A DNA stretch of 64,000 bases from contig NZ_JACJVR010000050.1 in assembly GCF_014212175.1 (NCBI RefSeq), forward strand, positions 26,007 to 90,006, in the 5' to 3' direction. Source of the DNA: Cohnella xylanilytica (GTDB lineage Bacteria > Bacillota > Bacilli > Paenibacillales > Paenibacillaceae). Positions 37,309 through 46,607 of the stretch are shown here, piece by piece. Both the position numbers and the translations under genes were made by a program. The number at the start of each line of letters is the position of its first letter. The first letter of the stretch is position 1. The notes under the pieces were generated by a model. That model was given only the letters and a program-made list of their open reading frames with translations. It had not been told where the DNA came from and did not search any database.

Positions 37309-38724
37309 ATGAGCAAGCTGTGGGGCGGCCGGTTCACGAAGAAGACCGACCAACTGGTAGAGGAATACACGGCGTCGATCACGTTCGACAAGGAGCTGGC
37401 CGAGGAGGACATTCAAGGCAGCCTGGCGCACGTGACGATGCTGGGCAAGTGCGGCATCCTCCCGGCGGGGGACGTCGAGACGATCAAGGAGGGGCTGATG
37501 AAGGTTCGCAACCGCATCCAGCGGGGCGAGCTCGAATTCGCCATCTCCGACGAAGACATCCACATGAACATCGAGAAGGCGCTCATCGAAGAGATCGGGC
37601 CGGTCGGAGGCAAGCTGCACACGGGACGGAGCCGCAACGACCAGGTGGCGACGGACATGCACTTGTACCTGCGCAAGCGCGTCGTCGAGTTCGTCGACCT
37701 GCTGTCGAAGCTGCAGGGAGCGCTCATCTCGCAGGCGAAGGCGAACCTCGACACGATCGTGCCGGGCTACACGCACCTGCAGCGCGCGCAGCCGATCCTG
37801 TTCGCCCATCACCTGATGGCGTACGTGTCCATGTTCGGCCGCGACATCGAGCGGCTGCAGGACAGCTACAAGCGCATCGACGCGCTTCCGCTCGGAGCGG
37901 GGGCGCTCGCCGGCACGACGTTCGCGATCGACCGGCATTACACGGCGAAGCTGCTGAACTTCGGCCGCGTGTACGAGAACAGCCTGGACGCCGTCAGCGA
38001 CCGCGACTTCATCGTCGAGTTCCTCGCCGGCGCGTCTCTGATCATGGCGCATCTGTCGCGGCTGAGCGAAGAGCTCATTCTCTGGTCCAGCACGGAGTTC
38101 CAATTCGTCGAGCTGGACGACGCCTTCTGCACCGGCTCGAGCATCATGCCGCAGAAGAAGAACCCGGACGTGCCGGAGCTCGTCCGCGGCAAGACGGGGC
38201 GCGTCTACGGCAACCTGATCGGCCTGCTGACGGTGCTCAAGTCGCTCCCGCTCGCTTACAACAAGGACATGCAGGAAGACAAGGAAGGCATGTTCGACAC
38301 GGTTCGCACGCTGCAAGGAGCGCTGCAGCTGTTCGCGCCGATGATCGAGACGATGAAGGTGCGCAAGGACAAGATGCGCCGCGCCGTCGACCAGGACTTC
38401 TCGAACGCGACGGACATCGCCGACTTCCTCGTGAACAAGGGACTTCCGTTCCGCCAAGCGCATGAAGTCATCGGCAAAACGGTGCTGTACTGCATCGAGA
38501 ACGGCAAGTTCCTGCTCGATCTGACGCTGGACGAGTTCAAGCAATTCTCGCAGCTGTTCGACGAGCGCATCTACGACGTGCTGCAGCCGCAGCAGGTCGT
38601 CAACGCGCGCAACGTGTACGGCGGCACCGCGGCGCCGCAAGTCGCGGCGGCCATCGAGCGCGCCGAGGCCGAGCTCGCGCGCACGCAGGCATGGACGGCG
38701 GAGTACGCCGAGAAAAGCAAGTAA
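37309..38724 (+). CDS. argH: Argininosuccinate lyase
   Basis: 471 residues from ATG 37309 ([17 protein letters not shown]), with GAAGGGAG upstream; the frame stays open further left, but the family starts here. [31 protein letters not shown] with the catalytic histidine and the fumarase-family signature [12 protein letters not shown] are present. It splits argininosuccinate to arginine and fumarate, closing the pathway. Confidence 0.97.
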   Translation: MSKLWGGRFTKKTDQLVEEYTASITFDKELAEEDIQGSLAHVTMLGKCGILPAGDVETIKEGLMKVRNRIQRGELEFAISDEDIHMNIEKALIEEIGPVGGKLHTGRSRNDQVATDMHLYLRKRVVEFVDLLSKLQGALISQAKANLDTIVPGYTHLQRAQPILFAHHLMAYVSMFGRDIERLQDSYKRIDALPLGAGALAGTTFAIDRHYTAKLLNFGRVYENSLDAVSDRDFIVEFLAGASLIMAHLSRLSEELILWSSTEFQFVELDDAFCTGSSIMPQKKNPDVPELVRGKTGRVYGNLIGLLTVLKSLPLAYNKDMQEDKEGMFDTVRTLQGALQLFAPMIETMKVRKDKMRRAVDQDFSNATDIADFLVNKGLPFRQAHEVIGKTVLYCIENGKFLLDLTLDEFKQFSQLFDERIYDVLQPQQVVNARNVYGGTAAPQVAAAIERAEAELARTQAWTAEYAEKSK

Positions 38725-38745
38725 AACCGACGCGAAGGCATCCAA

Positions 38746-38785
38746 GAGGCCTGTCCGGGTTCCCTTTCCCGGGCGGGCCTCTTTT
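38746..38785 (+). terminator. Rho-independent terminator of the arg operon
   Basis: GAGGCCTGTCCGGG paired with CCCGGGCGGGCCTC, then TTTT. Outer bases CCGACGCGAA and TTCGCGTCGG extend the stem. Confidence 0.88.
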
Positions 38786-38800
38786 CGCGTCGGATAGGCT

Positions 38801-39355
38801 GCCCGGTGCCGAAAAAATCAGCATTGGAGCGCCCGCCGGTGCCCTGCCCGCTCGTGAATGCCGAAAAATTCGGCATTGGAGCACCCGCCGGTACCCCGCC
38901 CGCTCGTGAATGCCGAAAAATTCGGCATTGGAGCGCCCGCCGGTACCCCGCCCGCTCGTGAATGCCGAAAAATTCGGCATTGGAGCGCCCGCCGGTGCCT
39001 CGCCCGCTCGTGAATGCCGAAAATCCGGCATTGGAGCGCCCGCCGGTGCCTCGCCCGCTCGTGAATGCCGAAAAATTCGGCATTGGAGCGCCCGCCGGTG
39101 CCCCGCCCGCTCGTGAATGCCGAAAAAATCGGCATTGGAGCGCCCGCCGGTACCCCGCCCGCTCGTGAATGCCGAAAAATTCGGCATTGGAGCACCCGCT
39201 GGTGCCCCGCCCGCTCGTGAATGCCGAAAAATTCGGCATTGGAGCACCCGCCGGTGCCTCGCCCGCTCGTGAATGCCGAAAAATTCGGCATTGGAGCGCT
39301 CTCCGGTACCCTGCCCGCTCGTGAATGCCGAAAAATTCGGCATTGGAGCACCGCG
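38801..39355. repeat. Array C: eleven palindromic repeats with 52-bp period between argH and ftsE
   Basis: The hairpin core TGCCGAAAAATTCGGCA starts at 38807, 38859, 38911, 38963, 39015, 39066, 39118, 39170, 39222, 39274 and 39326; all steps are 52 except one of 51, where the loop has lost a base. Core variants keep the ends of the arms paired. Between cores is a nearly constant GC-rich stretch (GGAGCGCCCGCCGGT...CCCGCTCGTGAA). All frames are open on the minus strand because the repeat lacks stops; I do not regard those frames as genes. Confidence 0.95.
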
Positions 39356-39749
39356 TACAGCCCCCGGCAGTCTCGCCGGGTGCGCGCGTGGATCGCACAT
39401 AACCGGAACAGTCGGCTCAGCACTCTCGGCGCTGCCCGCTCGACGAGGCGCTCTCTAGCGCGGACCCTCCGGCGCGGACCCTCCGGCGAGGCGCCCCCGC
39501 CAAGCGAGCACGATCGGCTCGGCCGAATTTTCCTACCTAGCGTAAGTACGCATCATTCCGGATCTTCCGCCGAGATCCGCCCCCGCCGAGCCAGATTAAA
39601 AATTTCTTACTTTTTCCACGAATCGTGTCCGCGCGGGCTTTTGAGGCGACAAAAGGCGCTTTTATCGCGAAGACGGCATCGACAAAGAGAGGATTTTCAG
39701 GCATCATGTCGAAGTATCTAAGGTCTGAATTCTAACGGGAAGTGATTAT
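39356..39749. other. Gene-free stretch before ftsE
   Basis: About 390 GC-rich bases with a 14-base direct repeat (GCGCGGACCCTCCG, about 39458 and 39472) and no convincing gene. An AT-rich segment near 39595-39620 is the best place for an ftsE promoter, but I could not fix -35/-10 boxes with confidence. Confidence 0.5.
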
Positions 39750-40436
39750 GTGATTGAAATGCACGACATCTGGAAGACCTACCCCGACGGCACGACCGCC
39801 CTTCAAGGCGTAAGCGTCGTCATCGATCGCAATGAATTCGTCTACATCGTCGGCCCGTCCGGCGCCGGCAAGTCGACGTTCATGAAGCTGATCTACCGGG
39901 AAGAGGTCCCCACCAAAGGGCAACTATCCGTCAACGGATTCAACATAGGCAAGCTGAAGCAGCGCAAAATTCCCTACGTCCGCCGCAACATCGGCGTCGT
40001 GTTCCAGGACTATCGGCTCCTTCCCAAGTTAACCGCCTTCGAGAACGTCGCCTTCGCGATGGAGGTCATCGAAGCGCCGAAGCGGACGATCAAGCGCCGC
40101 ACGATGGAGGTGCTCGAGCTCGTCGGCCTGAAGCACAAGGCGAGCAGCCTCCCCGCCCAGCTGTCGGGCGGCGAGCAGCAGCGGGTCGCCATCGCCCGCG
40201 CCATCGTCAACAACCCCGCCGTCATCGTCGCGGACGAGCCGACGGGCAACCTCGATCCCGAGACGTCGTGGGGGATCATGAAGCTTCTCGAAGAGATTCA
40301 TTTTCGCGGAACGACCATCGTCATGGCGACCCACAACAAAGAGATCGTCAACACCTTGCGCAAGCGCGTCATCGCGATCGAACGGGGCACCATCGTGCGG
40401 GACGAGATGAGAGGGGAGTACGGCTATGAAATTTAG
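39750..40436 (+). CDS. ftsE: Cell-division ABC transporter ATPase FtsE
   Basis: 228 residues from GTG 39750, after ACGGGAAGTG; ATG 39748 is followed at once by TGA. Walker [16 protein letters not shown], signature [16 protein letters not shown] and Walker [14 protein letters not shown] are intact, and [14 protein letters not shown] is the FtsE start. With FtsX it forms a membrane complex that activates peptidoglycan hydrolases. It overlaps ftsX by 11 bases. Confidence 0.97.
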   Translation: MIEMHDIWKTYPDGTTALQGVSVVIDRNEFVYIVGPSGAGKSTFMKLIYREEVPTKGQLSVNGFNIGKLKQRKIPYVRRNIGVVFQDYRLLPKLTAFENVAFAMEVIEAPKRTIKRRTMEVLELVGLKHKASSLPAQLSGGEQQRVAIARAIVNNPAVIVADEPTGNLDPETSWGIMKLLEEIHFRGTTIVMATHNKEIVNTLRKRVIAIERGTIVRDEMRGEYGYEI

Positions 40437-41343
40437 CACCCTCCTCCGGCACCTGCGCGAAGGCGCGAAGAACGTGTTCCGCAACGGCTGGATGTCCTTC
40501 GCCTCGATCGGCTCGATCGTCGTCTCGCTGTTCATCCTCGGCGTGTTCATGCTTCTCGCTCTCAACGTGGACAAGCTGGCGAGCCAGATCGAGAGCCAGG
40601 TCGAGATCCGGGTATACCTGCAGCTCGACACCGAGCAGGCGAAGATCGACGAGATCAACCGGACGATCGGCCGCATCCCGGAGGTCAAGAAGGTGACCTT
40701 CGTCTCCAAGGAGGAGGGGCTGAGGCGGCTGCAGCAGAACCTCGACGACAGCGCCAAGAGCACCCTCGAAGGCTACGAGAACGAGAACAACCCGCTGCCC
40801 GACGGCTTCGACGTGGAAGTGTTCGACCCGCAGAAGGTCGCGTTCGTCGCCAAGAAGATCGAAGCGATCAATTCGACGGACGAAGCGAAGCCGATTCTCG
40901 GCGTCAAGTACGGCCAAGGCACCGTGGAGAAGCTGTTCCGCATCACGAACGCCGTGCGCAACATCGGCCTCGTCATCGTCGCCGGCCTCGCCGTCATGGC
41001 GATGTTCCTCATCTCGACGACGATCAAGATGACGATTCTGGCGCGCCGCCGGGAGATCGGCATCATGAAGCTGGTCGGCGCGACCAACAGCTTCATTCGC
41101 TGGCCGTTTTTCGTCGAAGGGGTGTTGATCGGCATCTCGGGCTCCGCCATCACGAGCGGGCTCCTGCTGTACGGGTACTCGAGATTGATCCAGAGCGCCA
41201 GCTACGACCTGGGGCTCATGCTTATCGAATTCGCCAGCGTGAAGGATGTCGGATGGTATATCGCCGGGACGCTGCTCATCCTCGGAACGCTGCTCGGAAT
41301 CTGGGGCAGCACGGTCTCGGTTCGCAAATATTTGAAGGTGTAA
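40426..41343 (+). CDS. ftsX: Cell-division permease-like protein FtsX
   Basis: 305 residues with the FtsX layout: short cytoplasmic N-terminus (LLRHLREGAKNVFRNGWM), one membrane helix (about 22-45), a large extracellular loop of about 120 residues, then three helices in the C-terminal half (near 180-210, 230-255, 270-295). FtsX passes the FtsE ATPase signal to an outside hydrolase partner; the M23 peptidase 21 bases downstream is the obvious one. Confidence 0.96.
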   Translation: MKFSTLLRHLREGAKNVFRNGWMSFASIGSIVVSLFILGVFMLLALNVDKLASQIESQVEIRVYLQLDTEQAKIDEINRTIGRIPEVKKVTFVSKEEGLRRLQQNLDDSAKSTLEGYENENNPLPDGFDVEVFDPQKVAFVAKKIEAINSTDEAKPILGVKYGQGTVEKLFRITNAVRNIGLVIVAGLAVMAMFLISTTIKMTILARRREIGIMKLVGATNSFIRWPFFVEGVLIGISGSAITSGLLLYGYSRLIQSASYDLGLMLIEFASVKDVGWYIAGTLLILGTLLGIWGSTVSVRKYLKV

Positions 41344-41364
41344 AATCGCCGGAGGAGGACAACC

Positions 41365-42543
41365 GTGAGACGCAAGCTGCTCGCCGTCTTAGCCTTGCTG
41401 ATCGCCGTCGCCGCGTTGGCAAGGCCCGTGGACAGCCATGCCGAGACCCAGTTGCAGAAGATCGAGAGAGAGATCCGAGAGATTCAGAAGCAGATGAACG
41501 AAGCCGCCGAGAGCAAGAAGCGGGCGGAGCAGGACAACAAGGTACTGACTGCGCAGAAGGAAGCGACTACGGAAGATATCAACAAGCTCATGGAGCAGAT
41601 CTCCCAGGCTTCGGCGCAGCTCGACGCGACCCAGGCCAAGATCGACGCCGCGGAAGAGCGGCTGCTGAGAACGACCGAAGAGCTCGAGAAGGCGGAGAAC
41701 CAACGCCAGAACCGGGACGAACAGCTGCAATCCCGCATTCGCCTCATCTATACGAACGGGGCCGTCTCTTATCTGGACGTGCTGCTCAGCTCTTCGAGCT
41801 TCAACGACTTCCTCACCCGGTTCGACGCGCTTCAGTCCATTATGAAGCAGGACAAGCAGGTACTCGTCCAGTCCGAGGAATATAAGGAGCTCGTCGCGGA
41901 CAAGAAGGCCCAGGTCGAGAAGGAGCTTAAGGTCGTCAAGTCGCTGTACGCCGAGATGGCCGACCGCAAGGCGACGCTGGAGATCAAGGAGCGGTCGAAG
42001 GAACAGCTCGTCGCCAAGCTGAGCCAGCAGATCGAAGAGACGGAGGACATCAGCGAAGAAGCCGAGAAGGCTCTGATGGACTTCGGCAAGAAGTATTCGC
42101 AGCTGCTGGAGAAGAAGAACGCGATCAAGAACTATTACAAGGGCGGCAAGCTGGGCGTGCCTCTCAAGGCGAGCTACCGCATCTCGTCGGGATACGGCTA
42201 CCGGACGCACCCGGTTACCGGCCAGAAGTCTTCGTTCCACCAGGGCATCGACATGGCGGCCCCGAAGGGGACTTCCGTCTACGCGGCCGAGTCCGGCGTC
42301 GTTATCGTCGCCCAATCGTGGGACAGCTACGGCAACTGCATCATCATCAACCACGGCAACGGCCTGTGGACGGTATACGGGCACCTGATGCCGGGCGGTA
42401 TCCTCGTCAAGAAGGGCGAGACCGTCAAGCGCGGCGAGAAAATCGGGCTGGTCGGCATGACCGGCCGGGCGACCGGCTACCACCTGCACTTCGAAGTCCG
42501 GAAGGACGGCAACCCGGTCAACCCGAATTCGTACTTGAAATAA
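41365..42543 (+). CDS. Secreted coiled-coil M23 peptidase (EnvC-like murein hydrolase)
   Basis: 392 residues from GTG 41365, after GGAGGAGG. Signal peptide 1-28 ending VDSHA; long charged coiled coil about 30-255; LytM/M23 domain about 265-390 with zinc ligands in HQGIDMA and HLHFEV plus GYGYRTHPVTG. The coiled coil plus active M23 layout, next to ftsEX, is that of an FtsEX-controlled endopeptidase. The full metal set looks intact, so it should be enzymatically active, unlike E. coli EnvC. Confidence 0.9.
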   Translation: MRRKLLAVLALLIAVAALARPVDSHAETQLQKIEREIREIQKQMNEAAESKKRAEQDNKVLTAQKEATTEDINKLMEQISQASAQLDATQAKIDAAEERLLRTTEELEKAENQRQNRDEQLQSRIRLIYTNGAVSYLDVLLSSSSFNDFLTRFDALQSIMKQDKQVLVQSEEYKELVADKKAQVEKELKVVKSLYAEMADRKATLEIKERSKEQLVAKLSQQIEETEDISEEAEKALMDFGKKYSQLLEKKNAIKNYYKGGKLGVPLKASYRISSGYGYRTHPVTGQKSSFHQGIDMAAPKGTSVYAAESGVVIVAQSWDSYGNCIIINHGNGLWTVYGHLMPGGILVKKGETVKRGEKIGLVGMTGRATGYHLHFEVRKDGNPVNPNSYLK

Positions 42544-42567
42544 GCCTGCCAGTCGCCGCTTGACGGC

Positions 42568-42652
42568 CGCAGCCGCTGACCGCGGCCCGCCGGCTCCTCC
42601 TGTCCGTCCGGGAAGGGGAGCGGGGGCCGGGATGGCGGCTGTTTTTTTGGCG
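42568..42652 (+). terminator. Possible terminator after the M23 gene
   Basis: CAGCCGC and GGCGGCTG arms with an inner CGGCCC/GGGGCCG pairing, ending in TTTTTTT at 42643. The stem is long and imperfect. Confidence 0.55.
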
Positions 42653-42733
42653 TTGCTGCCGATGATTCACATGTTGAAGACGGCCGGTTCATAACCTAAT
42701 GAAGATGGTCGGGAGAAAAGAGGGTGAATCCCC

Positions 42734-44227
42734 TTGCTATTTCGCGGTCGAACGGTATTGGCGATCGTCGCGGCGACGGCGCTGCTCGCGTGCGTCGTCA
42801 CGATCGGGGCTCTGGAGCTCGCCGGCAAGCCGAACGGGCTGTTCTCTTCGTCGAAGCCGTCCGGTGCGTCGGGGGAGAATCCCCCGGATGAAGGAACGGA
42901 GAACGGGTTGACGGCGGCCGAATTGAATAAACTGAACAAAGCGCTGGGGCTGATCCGCGACAAATTCCTGAACCCGGTCGATCGGGACAAGCTGGTCGAC
43001 GGGGCGATCGAGGGGATGGTCGAGTCGCTTCAGGACCCGTACTCGTCCTACTTCTCGGAGAAGGAAGCGGAGAAGTTCTCGGAGTCGCTTCAGGGCGCGT
43101 TCACCGGAATCGGCGCGAAGCTGGATCTCGAGGACGGACGGGTCGTCGTGGAGCGGGTGATGAAGGGGACGCCGGCGGAGCGGGCGGGGCTTAAGGCCGG
43201 AGACGCGCTGCTGGCCGTCAACGGGCAGAGCTTGAGCGGGCTGTCGCTCGGCGATGCCATCGCCAAGATCCGCGGGCCGAAGGGAACGAAGGCGAAGCTG
43301 AAGGTCGAGCGCGAGGGGGCCGCGGGTCCGCTCGAGCTGGAGCTGGTGCGCGACCGGATCGCCGCGGAGACGGTCAGCGGAGATGTGGGATCGGACGGCG
43401 TCGGCCGGCTGCGGATCGCGCAGTTCACGTTCGACACGCCCCAGCTCGTCGCCCGGCAGCTGAGCGAGCTCGAGAAGGCCGGGATGAAGGCGCTCGTCAT
43501 CGACGTGCGGGACAACCCGGGCGGCGTCGTCAGCTCGGTCGAAGCGGTCGCGGAGCTGTTCGTCCCGAGCGGCCGGACGATCGTGATCGAAGAGGATGCC
43601 AAGGGACGGCGGACCACGAAGAAGGCCGGCGGCGATCCGGGACGCGGCAAGGAGTACCCGATCGTCGTGCTCGTCAACGGAGGCAGCGCCAGCTCCTCGG
43701 AGATTCTCGCGGGGGCGCTGAAGCAGTCGGCCGGCGCGGTGCTGATCGGCTCCCGCACGTACGGCAAAGGCACGGTCCAGGTCAGCTACGAGGACGAACT
43801 CGGCGACGGGAGCCTCATGAAGCTGACCGTTATGAAGTGGATGCTGCCGGACGGCACGTGGATTCAAGGCGAAGGACTGAAGCCGGACGTCGTCGTCGAC
43901 CCGCCCGCCTTCTACTCGGCGTCCCTGCTGTCGGGAGACCATGTGCTGATGCCGGACGAGACCGGCGAGGACGTGCGCAACCTGCAGCTGATGCTGGAGG
44001 GCGTCGGCCTTCCGGCGGACCGCCGCGACGGCTACTACAGCGCGGGAACCGAAGAGGCGGTGCGTAAATTCCAGCGGCGGGAGAAGCTAACGGAGACGGG
44101 AGCGGTGGACGCGGCGACGGCGAACCGGCTGGAGCAGGCGGTCTGGCAGGCGCTGGAGGATCCGGAGCTGGACACGCAGTGGCAAGCCGCCAGGGAAAAG
44201 GCGCGGAGCCTTGCGGCCGCATGGTAG
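42734..44227 (+). CDS. ctpB: C-terminal processing protease (S41) with PDZ and peptidoglycan-binding domains
   Basis: 497 residues from TTG 42734, after AGAGGGTG. N-terminal membrane anchor (about 5-28); PDZ domain (about 110-195, GAFTGIGAKLDLEDGRVVV); S41 protease core with the Ser-Lys pair in GGSASSSEILAGAL and RTYGKGTVQVSY; C-terminal PG_binding_1 domain (about 415-475, VRNLQLMLEGVG ... KFQRREKLTETG). B. subtilis CtpB cleaves SpoIVFA to time sigma-K activation. Location after ftsEX equals B. subtilis. Confidence 0.93.
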   Translation: MLFRGRTVLAIVAATALLACVVTIGALELAGKPNGLFSSSKPSGASGENPPDEGTENGLTAAELNKLNKALGLIRDKFLNPVDRDKLVDGAIEGMVESLQDPYSSYFSEKEAEKFSESLQGAFTGIGAKLDLEDGRVVVERVMKGTPAERAGLKAGDALLAVNGQSLSGLSLGDAIAKIRGPKGTKAKLKVEREGAAGPLELELVRDRIAAETVSGDVGSDGVGRLRIAQFTFDTPQLVARQLSELEKAGMKALVIDVRDNPGGVVSSVEAVAELFVPSGRTIVIEEDAKGRRTTKKAGGDPGRGKEYPIVVLVNGGSASSSEILAGALKQSAGAVLIGSRTYGKGTVQVSYEDELGDGSLMKLTVMKWMLPDGTWIQGEGLKPDVVVDPPAFYSASLLSGDHVLMPDETGEDVRNLQLMLEGVGLPADRRDGYYSAGTEEAVRKFQRREKLTETGAVDAATANRLEQAVWQALEDPELDTQWQAAREKARSLAAAW

Positions 44228-44325
44228 GTCCGCGGCCTTGATTTCGCGGGCGGGTCGTCCCGAAGGGAAGGAATTCGCTTGTTCCCCGTCGAATAGGTAT
44301 AAGGCTTACGAAGGGGGACCGGTTC

Positions 44326-45903
44326 ATGAATCCTCTGCTTGACCTGTTGCGGGAAGCGGGGCAGGCCGTTCTCGGCATGCTGACGCTCCCTTATTTGTAT
44401 ATCGCGATCCTGTTCGCCTGGTGGCACGCGAAGCAGGCGAACACGCTTCAGAGGCAGCTGTTCCACGTCCGGCTGCACGGCTCCTTGCCGGTAACCGCGT
44501 ACCGGACGCTCGCCGGCTTGGCGGCGGGTCTGGCCGTCTCGCTCATCGGCTTGGGCGCCGGGGCCCGGCTCGATTCCGCGACGCTGCTCTGCGTCTGGAT
44601 CGCCATGCCGGTGCTGGCGCTGCTTAAGCTTCGCTACATCTGCTTGGCTTATGCCGCGGGGGCGCTGGGCGTCGTGCAGGCGATTCTGTCGTGGGCGGGC
44701 GCGGACGCTTCCGATGGCGAGATCGCCAAGGCGCTCCTCGGCATCGACGTGCCGGGGCTGCTGTTCCTCTCCGGGGTGCTGCACGTCGCGGAAGGGCTGC
44801 TCGTGCAGTGGCAGGGGGCCAAGTACGCGGTGCCGCTGTTCCTGGAAGGGAAGCGGGGCAAGCCGGTCGGCGCTTATTCGCTGTCCGGGCTGTGGCCCGT
44901 GCCGCTGCTCTGGCTCGTTCCGGCCGCCGGCTCGGACGGGATCTCGCTCCCGTGGACGCCGCTGGCGGGGCTGGACGGTTCGGTCGCGGGCTGGAGCCTG
45001 CTCGCCTTCCCGGTGCTGATCGGCTTCACCGACCGGACGGAGACGCGGTGGCCGGAGCGCAAGGCGAAGGAGACGGCCGGAGGGCTCGTCGTCTACGGCC
45101 TCGTCATTGCCGGTCTGGCGGCCGGCGCCTGGTTCTGGCCGCCGTTGACGGTCGTCGCCGCCTTGTGCGCGTTCGCGCTGCACGAAGGCTTGATTGTATG
45201 GGGCCGCCTCCGGGAATCCGGCCGGCCGCCGCTCTATGCGCAGGACGGCCGGGGAATCGTCGTGCTGGCCGTCCTGCCGCGCACGCCGGCCGCCGAGATG
45301 GGGCTGCAGGCGGGCGAGCGGATCACGAAGGTGAACGGGGCTCGCGTGAACACGAAGGAGCAGCTGCACGACGCGCTGCAGCTGCAGTCGGCGTTCTGCC
45401 GCCTCGAGATCGTCAACCGCGAAGGCCACGTCAGGTTCGCGCAGCGCGCGCGCTACGAAGGCGAGCACTACCAGCTCGGCCTCATCCTCGCTCCGGACGA
45501 GGAGGCGGATTGGGTGGCGACGCCGAAGGCGGGCTCGGTGTGGCAGGGCTTGCGGCGGGCCGGGGCGAGGAGGCGCAAGGGAGCCTCCTGGCGCATCGCG
45601 GCGTCGGAGGCGTCGGGAGCGGCCGGGGAGCTGGCCGCCGAGTCTGCTGCGGAGGCCGCGCCCGAGGGAGCGGCAGCCGGCGCGGCCGTGTCGGCGGCGA
45701 ACGGAACGGCGGCGAGCGGGCCTGCTGCAAGCGGACCTGCGTCGAACGGACCCGCGTCGAACGGGCTCGCGGCGAGCGGCCCGACGACGGGCGCTGCCGG
45801 AAGTGGGACGCCGCCGTGGTCGCCGGCATCGTCGCCGTTACCGGCGCCGGCTGGAGCCAGCGGCGATCCCGATGCGCTGCCGCCTAGAAAATCGAGGAAA
45901 TAA
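44326..45903 (+). CDS. minJ: Polytopic membrane protein with PDZ domain, MinJ-like
   Basis: 525 residues. About eight hydrophobic helices over residues 1-300, then a PDZ domain (about 310-375: GIVVLAVLPRTPAAEMGLQA, GERITKVNGARVNTKEQL), then a low-complexity Ala/Gly/Ser/Pro tail (about 430-520) with ASNGPASNG-type repeats. B. subtilis MinJ (SwrAB), which bridges DivIVA and MinD at poles and septa, has the same order and lies next to ctpB and ftsEX. The call rests on synteny plus architecture; sequence identity was not tested. The disordered tail is unusual. Confidence 0.75.
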   Translation: MNPLLDLLREAGQAVLGMLTLPYLYIAILFAWWHAKQANTLQRQLFHVRLHGSLPVTAYRTLAGLAAGLAVSLIGLGAGARLDSATLLCVWIAMPVLALLKLRYICLAYAAGALGVVQAILSWAGADASDGEIAKALLGIDVPGLLFLSGVLHVAEGLLVQWQGAKYAVPLFLEGKRGKPVGAYSLSGLWPVPLLWLVPAAGSDGISLPWTPLAGLDGSVAGWSLLAFPVLIGFTDRTETRWPERKAKETAGGLVVYGLVIAGLAAGAWFWPPLTVVAALCAFALHEGLIVWGRLRESGRPPLYAQDGRGIVVLAVLPRTPAAEMGLQAGERITKVNGARVNTKEQLHDALQLQSAFCRLEIVNREGHVRFAQRARYEGEHYQLGLILAPDEEADWVATPKAGSVWQGLRRAGARRRKGASWRIAASEASGAAGELAAESAAEAAPEGAAAGAAVSAANGTAASGPAASGPASNGPASNGLAASGPTTGAAGSGTPPWSPASSPLPAPAGASGDPDALPPRKSRK

Positions 45904-45904
45904 G

Positions 45905-45933
45905 TTGACGATTGGGATTCGTTTTGATAGGAT
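45905..45933 (+). promoter_or_regulatory. Promoter of the guanidine riboswitch-SMR operon
   Basis: TTGACG (45905) and TAGGAT (45928), spacer 17. It starts just two bases after the minJ stop. Confidence 0.75.
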
Positions 45934-45943
45934 GGAACGACAA

Positions 45944-46053
45944 TAAGGCTTCCCTAGGGTTCCGCGCGAAGAAGTTCGCGGTCCGGTCCGAGAGGGAACG
46001 CGCCGTCCGATAGGAGCCGGCGTACACGGAGGGACAAAAGCCCGGGAGTATCG
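45944..46053 (+). ncRNA. Guanidine-I (ykkC) riboswitch aptamer
   Basis: The three conserved blocks of the ykkC motif occur in order: CTAGGGTTCCG (45954), GGTCCGGTCCGAGAGGG (45980) and TACACGGAGGGACAAAAGC (46023) followed by CCGGGAG. The class binds free guanidinium. The last block overlaps the first arm of the terminator, so ligand binding should stop terminator formation and switch the exporter genes on. Confidence 0.92.
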
Positions 46054-46119
46054 CGAATCGATCGTTCGCAACGAATGCGTTGCGGAACGGCCGTTCGGGG
46101 ATGCTTCCGGGCTTTTTTT
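46039..46119 (+). terminator. Riboswitch-controlled terminator
   Basis: AGCCCGGGAG (46039-46048) pairs with CTTCCGGGCT (46104-46113), followed by a run of seven Ts. The first arm belongs to the aptamer, so the two folds exclude each other. Confidence 0.85.
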
Positions 46120-46265
46120 GCGATCGGCTTGGCGGTTCCGGCCGATCGGCGGGGCTTCTAAGGGGGCGCGATTACGTCGACGCTCTCCGCCAATCGCCTT
46201 CGTCTTGCCGCTGAACGCCAATGGCTTCGACGGGGCAACCTATTTTTTTGAAGGAGGTCGTTCTC

Positions 46266-46607
46266 ATGAATCGGTATTGGACTCTGCTGGGAGTAGCGGG
46301 ATTAGCCGAGATCGGCTGGGTGTCCGGCCTGAAGCACGCTCACGACGTCTGGACCTGGCTGCTCACGCTGCTCGCGATCGCCTTCAGCTTCTACGGGCTG
46401 ATCGTCGCGACCAAGGCGCTTCCGGTCGGCACGGCTTACGCCGTCTTCACCGGGATCGGCGCGGCCGGGACGGTGATCGGAGAGTCGGTGTTTTTCGGAG
46501 TTCCGTTCGAAGCGCCCAAGGTGATTCTCGTCATCTTGATGATCATCGGAATCGCCGGCCTGAAAATGACGACGGGCCATGCGGAAGAGAAAGGAGCGGA
46601 GCGATAA
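46266..46607 (+). CDS. Small multidrug resistance (SMR) protein, first subunit of a guanidinium-type exporter
   Basis: 113 residues from ATG 46266, after AAGGAGGTCG. Four membrane helices. The membrane-embedded glutamate is in GVAGLAEIGWVSGLKHA, and GTAYAVFTGIGAAGTVIGES is the SMR helix-3/4 signature. Control by the guanidine riboswitch and the paired layout match YkkC/YkkD and Gdx-type SMR exporters, which extrude guanidinium in exchange for protons. It overlaps the second subunit by one base. Confidence 0.9.
   Translation: MNRYWTLLGVAGLAEIGWVSGLKHAHDVWTWLLTLLAIAFSFYGLIVATKALPVGTAYAVFTGIGAAGTVIGESVFFGVPFEAPKVILVILMIIGIAGLKMTTGHAEEKGAER

Noticed and set aside
38571..39423. Long overlapping minus-strand frames over array C, with repeating residues such as FSAFTSGRGTGG
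   Set aside because: They exist because the 52-bp unit lacks stop codons in several frames; no ribosome site, no domain, and three frames are open at once.
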